A stretch of 64,000 nucleotides of DNA from Kwoniella bestiolae CBS 10118. Its lineage: Eukaryota > Basidiomycota > Tremellomycetes > Tremellales > Cryptococcaceae. The stretch is from positions 3,676,001 through 3,740,000 of the forward strand of contig NC_089241.1 in NCBI RefSeq assembly GCF_000512585.2. Reading direction: 5' to 3'. How positions within the stretch are numbered: the stretch's first letter is position 1; each line of letters begins with the position of its first letter. Shown one piece after another: positions 58,701 through 64,000 of this stretch. The notes under the pieces were generated by a model, which saw only the letters and a list, made by a program, of their open reading frames with translations, had not been told where the DNA came from and did not search any database. The position numbers and the translations under genes were made by a program.

Positions 58701-59733
58701 CTTACTAAAGGAGCTTCGATGATAAGCAAAGTTTCGAAAGCATCGTAACCGTGTTTGACACCTTCATCATCACCATCTTTGATAGCTTGTTCCAAGACCT
58801 TGAGCATAGGTACGATCAACTCTTGGAATGCTTTGACATCGTGTTTGTCTCCGGCTTCAATGTACTCAGCGACTTTAGCAAGAGCTCTGAGGGTGGTTAC
58901 TCTGACTTCTGAGGATTCAGGGTCAACCAAAGATACGGAGAAGACTTTGAAGAGGGATTGGAGTTGTGTCTCGAATGATTCAGCTACGGTGTCGAGGATG
59001 GAGAAGAGAACGTAGATGGCAGTTTCTCGGTGAGTCTGGGTGGGGGAGGCGGCAGCTTGGTACAATCCTGGTAAGAGGGTTGGCCATTGTGGTGGGTTGA
59101 CGGTAAGTTCGATATCGGCAATGGCAGCTACAGCTCGAGAAAGGGCATGTCGGACGATTGCTCTACATTGCATCGATCAGCTTGCATCTTGAGTGCGAGA
59201 TTCCAAGCTAAAACTTACGATTGTTCTTGTGTAAGACGTTCGAGCAAGCTCGATTTGATCTGTTCTCTCAGCTGTTGAGGGTTCTTCTTCCACTGACGTC
59301 CATCACCTGACGATATCCTCTTTCTCAATTCGACGGCAGCGAGTTGTCGGATCTAATGTAGCAGATAATTAGCAGCTGCGATGGTATATTATTGTGAGGA
59401 AAGCAAAAGGAGATGAACCATTACTCACAGATTGGTTGTCCGTCGTGGCGGCGATTTCATAGAGGGCAGGGATACATTGGGGGTTTTTGTAGAATTGGGT
59501 GTTGAGTTGGGTAGTGGCCTATGAGTGGTAGAGCAAGACATTCAGCTTGTGATACATGACTCATCCAACAGACCAGCTGAGTTCTAATGATCGCACTCAC
59601 AGCCTTGATAACGTTGGTATCAGGAGCGATGGTAGCTTCCAACAGCTGTCTAAGCTGGGGCACGTAGTTTGGCTATATAACAAGTACGATCAGCTTGGTT
59701 GGAGGTAAGCAGAGTAGCTATACTCACGTCCAT
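55718..59733 (-). CDS. KAP123: importin beta-4 / KAP123 karyopherin
   Basis: Nuclear import receptor of the importin-beta family (yeast Kap123, human IPO4), which carries ribosomal proteins and histones into the nucleus. Ten minus-strand exons give 1081 aa: 59733-59728, 59672-59601, 59518-59429, 59352-59219, 59162-58590, 58530-58104, 58046-57117, 57063-56978, 56717-56318, 56245-55718. HEAT repeats run through the whole chain. Family marks include NPQCIPALYEIAATTDNQSI with RQLAAVELRKRIS at the N-terminus (the importin-beta N-domain), IVRHALSRAVAAIA, FSKVNSAVAIEKEVAADTIG after an acidic loop (DLGDDEEDETDLAALEQM), and ENRAVYGALFATFRNSP near the end. The length is typical. The first coding exon is only 6 nt (Met-Asp). 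Confidence 0.95.
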
Positions 59734-60263
59734 CTTGCCTGAGAGTGAATGAATGAGATGAAGATGGAAGGAAACAGAGATGAATAACGAGTGAAGTGAA
59801 TTTTGGTGATTCTCTTCTGAAATTTCAGGTGGACCCACAGAACCAACCTGCTTTCCAAAAAAATTGAAAAATATAGAGGGAACAATGCGTCGCGTGGCAA
59901 TCCTCAAGAACAGCGCTTGGACCAGTTTATCAGGGAATCAACGTGTTTCATCCAAACAAGCTAAAATACCACGTCATGGCCAAGTGATGAGGATATCACA
60001 TATTACATAATATACAGATTACCTGTTGATTCCGATCTGTCTCCTGTTAACCTGATACCGGCGAAGATAGGATCAAAGACTGCGTGATATGTGTCACAGG
60101 TAATTAGTTATAGATCAACATTACTCGAGTCCAGACAATCAATGGAATCCAATCTGCCCCACAGCTATAGTACAACATAATATAGCATCAGCATACACAC
60201 TTGTAGAGACAGATCATTAAGACCATCAGGCAGAAGACAATCAACACCAACCTCCGCAACAAA
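59734..60263. promoter_or_regulatory. divergent promoter, KAP123 / THO7
   Basis: 530 bp between divergent starts. It contains AT-rich sequence (TATTACATAATATACAG near 60001) that could serve as promoter for either gene. No gene is seen. Confidence 0.5.
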
Positions 60264-61635
60264 ATGTCATCAGCACCATTCAAAGAAGGTAACTTGGATC
60301 CTCCCCTCTCTCTCTTTCAAAGCTTCAGCTAACACTTCTTATTGCATAGATGCACTAAACCGATACCGGATAACTCACTCCGACCGAGACCTCAAACCAC
60401 TCATCAGAAGGTTAAACAGATTACCACTCCTATCGAAATCAACAGATCTGAGCAAAGACGATGTGGAGCTTGAAAGAGAGTTGATACGGATGGAACTGCT
60501 CAAATGGAGGATAGGGATAGAGAGGATATTGGGATCGATAGATAATTTGGATAGGCAGACGGAGTGCTATAAGCGGCAGACTAGGGAGACTGGTGGGTTC
60601 TCGCCTTATCTTACACACTTGATATCTTTGAGCTTATATTGCATCTTTTATCTCACAGTATCTAAGGCTGAACAGCTCAAACTTCGGTTGATACAGGAGA
60701 AAGAGGAATTAGCGAACAAGCGGAAATTGAGAGAACATCAACTGAAATGCGATGAGATTGTGAAACGTATACAGGGTAGAGGGAAGAGCAGGAAAGAACT
60801 TGATGAGTGAGTATTCTTTCATCTGCACAGCCAGTGTGTTTTGCAACATACCGTATTTACACGGAAATCATCTATCTCAAAAACTATCAATCATCCCAGT
60901 GAAAGCGGATATGAACTGACTCGATGATATTCTAGTCAAATCGAATCGCTCACCAACTCCTTGAGAGAACACACCGAATCACACTCCCTATATCTCTCAA
61001 CCACTCAAATGCGATACGAGAAATTCAACGAGATCATCAAGTTGATCGACGAATGCAGGAACCTAAAATTACCTGTTGAACCTACTTCCTCCCTTCCTAC
61101 CATTACCAACCCCTCAGAAGAAATAGCCGATGAGAACAGGATGGATATTGATCCATCCGCTTCGTCGAATCCCACTTCGACCTCATCAAAATTGAACCTA
61201 TCAGCACTAGAGTTCCAACCTTCTTCTTCCACTTCTACTTCCACCAACACGAATAGACAGCAATCAACAGTCTCAGCACCAAACAGATCATCCGCTCCTC
61301 CCAGTGGGAATGGTAACCTGAAACCCCCCTCATCAGGCCACATGTTACCTACCCGCCCCAACCCCTCCAAACCCATCTCAGGCGGAGTTAAATTGACAAG
61401 ACAAAACTCCAATTCCAATGGATTACCTTCCAGACCATCTAATCTGAGAAGTTCGACTACTCCTGCTGCGTTACATACTGGGTTAGGATCGGGGTCGCTG
61501 GAAGATGGTGAGGTCGGTCCGGAGGAGGGCGAGGTGGCTTCGTCTGCTTCTACGAATGGAGGGGAGGAGAGTAGGAAGAGGTCGAGGGGGAGTGAGGCGA
61601 GTCAGACGAGAAACACGAGGAGTAGGGCGAAGTGA
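60264..61635 (+). CDS. THO7: THO complex subunit 7
   Basis: Component of THO/TREX, which couples transcription to mRNP assembly and nuclear export. Four exons (60264-60288, 60350-60592, 60659-60806, 60936-61635) give 371 aa. Residues 1-190 are the THOC7 fold, mostly coiled coil: RELIRMELLKWRIGIERIL, then AEQLKLRLIQEKEELANKRK, HQLKCDEIVKRIQGRGKSRK and RYEKFNEIIKLIDECR. Residues 195-371 are Ser/Asn/Pro-rich and end in a basic, Ser-rich tail (SRKRSRGSEASQTRNTRSRA), a likely RNA-binding or nuclear targeting extension. Intron 2 (60593-60658, 66 nt, GTGGGT donor) is in frame without a stop, so retention would insert 22 hydrophobic residues into the coil. Confidence 0.87.
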
Positions 61636-62057
61636 GTGATGGTGGGGAGAGATTAAGATCTTGCAATTCTGACATTGACACTTTGAGTGCGGGAGAATTT
61701 GGACCTTGTATTATCAATTATAAGAAACTATTGTATATGCGAATATGCAACTCAGTGTGTATATGGGTTTGTGGACATACGTGTTAATTTAAGAGTGTTG
61801 GGCAGAAGATGAGCGAGTATAGGTAAGATTATAGTTCGGGCTAACAAGGTGCTTTTGATCCCTGTATATCTCGTGTTGAATATCATATGATTGTTACATT
61901 CGCCCATCATTATACCATTTGACAACTAAGACAAACTACCATAGATACATTACATACGATATTATACTTGTATTTCAGTAATGGCATACAATAGAACTAT
62001 ACCCCTTATCCGGTATTACAATGATTTCTCTTATGTACAATTTGTTGCCTATACGTT
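61636..62057. other. intergenic between convergent genes
   Basis: Shared 3' sequence of THO7 (plus) and the third CYSTM-like gene (minus). AT-rich, no gene. Confidence 0.5.
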
Positions 62058-62627
62058 CTAGTAGAAACACGATCCAACACCCAGCGCCGAGACTGTCCCG
62101 CAACACATACCTAACAACACAAATATCAGTCAATACACCTTATGAACGACAGGGCGATAGTGGTTCGATTAGAGGAAAATGCCCATTCGGTTTTGTGAGT
62201 TACCAAATAAAGACGATAAGGGACATACCGAACATCCCCGCTTTAGCAGCTTTATTCTTTCCCTCGCCACCACCACCTTTCTGATCTACGTAAATTGGTT
62301 GAGAGGATGGGTCCATGGGTGGTTGTTGGCCGCTGTGTTTGTACAACGTATCATCAGCTTTTACCCTTGAGCAATTTTAGTACCAGTATATAACGTAGTT
62401 GCGAGCCATCCGATGCTTCACAGTATATGGGACAGGGAACTACAGTCACTCACTATGCCTGTTGGTCCTTTCGTTGCTGTTTTGACAACGAGCTTGTGGG
62501 GTACCATTTGCCATCGGAGGCTTGGTACATCCGTCCTGTTGGATCCTACCGGAGCGAGGTGGTCTATCAGCCTGGCAAGTGGGAAGTGGGAAGTGGGAGA
62601 AGCAAAGGATTGACTTACTTCATACAT
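62058..62627 (-). CDS. CYSTM-like Gln-rich tail-anchored protein (copy 3)
   Basis: Four minus-strand exons (62627-62619, 62545-62454, 62332-62229, 62110-62058) give 85 aa with intron phases 0, 2, 1, identical to copies 1 and 2 at 24.6 and 25.8 kb. The shared block is RMYQASDGKWYPTSSL, followed by YGQQPPMD and QPIYVDQKGGGGEGKN. The tail GMFGMCCGTVSALGVGSCFY is shorter and more Gly-rich, with three Cys. The first exon is only 9 nt (Met-Tyr-Glu) against 21 nt in the others, so the start is less certain. The last exon is 53 nt, as in copy 2. It is probably a membrane tail-anchored protein; the function is unknown. Confidence 0.75.
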
Positions 62628-63344
62628 GCTGAATGGGTACTCTGTCTGATGAATTGTATGTCTGATATCCTGATGATTCGTTTGATATGTGCAGTGTTAT
62701 ATGTATCGAAGATAGGAGGATTGATGCGCCATCGAAATGAGATAATCTTATTTATAGTACCATGCAAAGCATGGAGCGAGGAATGTAATGTACGAGTAAT
62801 GTCAGGTGATCAACCCCGAAATGGAAATGCCAAGAACAGAGAAACGGTTAATAACCTTACACCGCCCCGGAAAGGAGACTAACGGCCGAGATCGAGGTGG
62901 ATACCTTGACGTAAGGTTAAATGGTGTTGTGTTCGAAAGATCCAGTGTAACTACTCTTTGTCTTTGGTCCGACAATTCGATAGTGAGAAATGAGTTGTAT
63001 ACATGTAATCACAGTATCAATCATATACAAGATACAGACCACAGGTGATGTCGTGCCCTTGATCAGCAGATACGAGTGCGCCATATAAGATTAACCTTAA
63101 ATACGGTATGACATACGAGTAGTACTGTAGTAGCCAACTCGCGGTCGTTTGAATGTATCTGCAAACGATTCATCTATCTTCCCAGCTTATCCCAAGCTAC
63201 TTGCCTTACACTGAACTCTCCATTCATACTGCTCAACGCAACGCTGCCTTCTTCAGCCAGCCTCCCATCACTGACAGCTCGTCCCTGCCTTCTCAAACAG
63301 ATCTACAGCTCACTCCAAAATTCAATCCGGACGTCCCTGCTGAA
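62628..63344. other. intergenic region
   Basis: Divergent promoter region between CYSTM copy 3 and the last gene. From about 63140 the sequence looks like a pyrimidine-rich leader. An in-frame ATG at 63153 could extend the next gene by 64 residues. Confidence 0.4.
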
Positions 63345-63980
63345 ATGTCACAATTCGAACATCCACCCGACGATGTCGAGAGACCTCGCTATGATTCGGC
63401 ATTTCAGAAGATCGACGTTATCAAAGTGATGATGGATCCGACTGTGGCTTCGGTCGTCATGCTTGCGACTTCACGTCAAAGGCATTCATCAGGATCAATC
63501 CACCTTATACACTCAAGCGCAAAATACCCGAAATAGGACCGCAATCTCAATATCGACATAATTCATCGTCATCCACTATACCTGGACAGGGTATGGACAC
63601 TGCAACGCCTGAACTTGAGCGTGATCCCCACGATTATCTTGATCCCAAATACAAAGCCAAATGGAAACATACGACCTCACTGCTCAGTTGGAGCTCGCCT
63701 ACCGAAGGAGAATCAGCTTATATTGGAAGTATGGCTGAAGAAGGTGATGCTCAAATGGTAGCGACCGCGCTCTTACTGCTCAGAGTACGACAGTCGCTCA
63801 TCAGACTGGAATACGATTACGCAGGAAAGAAACTGCGTTTAATGTATATTAGAGACACCCCTCAAGTCAGAACCTGTCAGTTTGCAAGCAGCTCTCGTCC
63901 CCGATCGGTCTGAGGCATACGTATCATCGCACATCCCTAAATTTATAATTACAGACATCTTCTGTGGGACTATTCCATGA
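63345..63980 (+). CDS. hypothetical protein, about 166 aa
   Basis: I do not recognise this gene. A three-exon model (63345-63425, 63482-63875, 63955-63980) gives 166 aa, ends in a stop 20 bp before the window edge, and has consistent phases. The sequence includes KAFIRINPPYTLKRKIPEIG, then ELERDPHDYLDPKYKAKWKH, and a helical part (EGDAQMVATALLLLRVRQSL). Without the 56-nt intron the frame closes early, which supports the splice. An in-frame upstream ATG at 63153 would give 230 aa; I prefer 63345 because the sequence before it resembles a leader. No domain, signal peptide or membrane span is clear. Confidence 0.5.
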
Positions 63981-64000
63981 AATGCAATGGATGAATGGAT

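Noticed and set aside
63153..63344. 64-residue N-terminal extension of the last gene
   Set aside because: In frame, but the sequence resembles a pyrimidine-rich leader. Kept only as an alternative start.
1..64000. biosynthetic or mobile-element island
   Set aside because: No transposase, reverse transcriptase, integrase, polyketide/peptide synthase or clustered tailoring enzymes were seen. Gene content is ordinary nuclear housekeeping.

Overview
The window is nuclear DNA from a basidiomycete yeast of the Tremellales, most like Kwoniella or Cryptococcus. This is inferred from protein content (CFT1, KAP123, MED16, MET30, PIG-S and others that read like tremellomycete orthologues) and from gene style: nearly every gene is cut by many short introns (about 50-120 nt) with GTGAGT/GTAAGT donors, CTRAY-type branch sites and very small exons. 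No transposon, CRISPR array, rRNA or convincing tRNA was found. I assembled exon-intron models by hand; for each model the exon phases agree and the coding length is a multiple of three, but none has transcript support.

Layout. 0.4-6.0 kb: CFT1/CPSF160 (19 exons, 1427 aa). 6.4-8.9 kb: two unrecognised small genes. 9.8-12.5 kb: an allantoate-permease-family MFS transporter (16 exons). 12.5-15.6 kb: a long promoter/leader, then a Con7-like C2H2 zinc-finger regulator (15.6-17.9 kb). 19.0-21.8 kb: a YSC84/SYLF-SH3 actin-patch protein whose stop codon lies in a 12-copy heptamer repeat. 22.5-23.2 kb (minus): a heterotrimeric G-protein gamma subunit. 24.6-26.5 kb: two tandem CYSTM-like tail-anchored proteins; a third copy lies at 62.1-62.6 kb (minus). 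27.4-28.0 kb (minus): an unknown Ser/Pro-rich protein. 29.8-32.6 kb: a single-pass membrane protein. 32.9-35.7 kb (minus): GPI transamidase subunit PIG-S/GPI17. 36.2-38.1 kb: a TDG/MUG uracil/thymine DNA glycosylase. 38.4-40.3 kb (minus): a UBXD8/FAF2-type ERAD factor. 40.7-41.4 kb: an unknown small protein. 42.4-45.8 kb: an Axl2-like cadherin-repeat membrane protein. 45.8-48.7 kb: mostly gene-free. 48.7-51.5 kb: MET30/SconB F-box WD40. 51.9-55.3 kb (minus): Mediator MED16. 55.7-59.7 kb (minus): importin KAP123. 60.3-61.6 kb: THO complex THO7. 63.3-64.0 kb: an unknown gene.

The genes are independent housekeeping and regulatory loci, not an operon or biosynthetic cluster. Several act in mRNA production (CFT1, MED16, THO7), nucleocytoplasmic transport (KAP123), ER quality control and GPI anchoring (UBX protein, PIG-S), and polarity or signalling (Axl2-like, G gamma, YSC84-like).

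The most notable observations are: a 5-nt microexon that supplies part of the catalytic Asn-Pro-Gly of the TDG glycosylase; four SUMO-consensus motifs in that enzyme's lineage-specific insert; a perfect 11-bp hairpin holding the 5' splice site of a CFT1 intron in its loop; a CADG-like fold at the predicted cytosolic end of the Axl2-like protein; a three-member CYSTM family with an identical intron-phase pattern; and a CaaX box in the G gamma gene completed by an 8-nt last coding exon.
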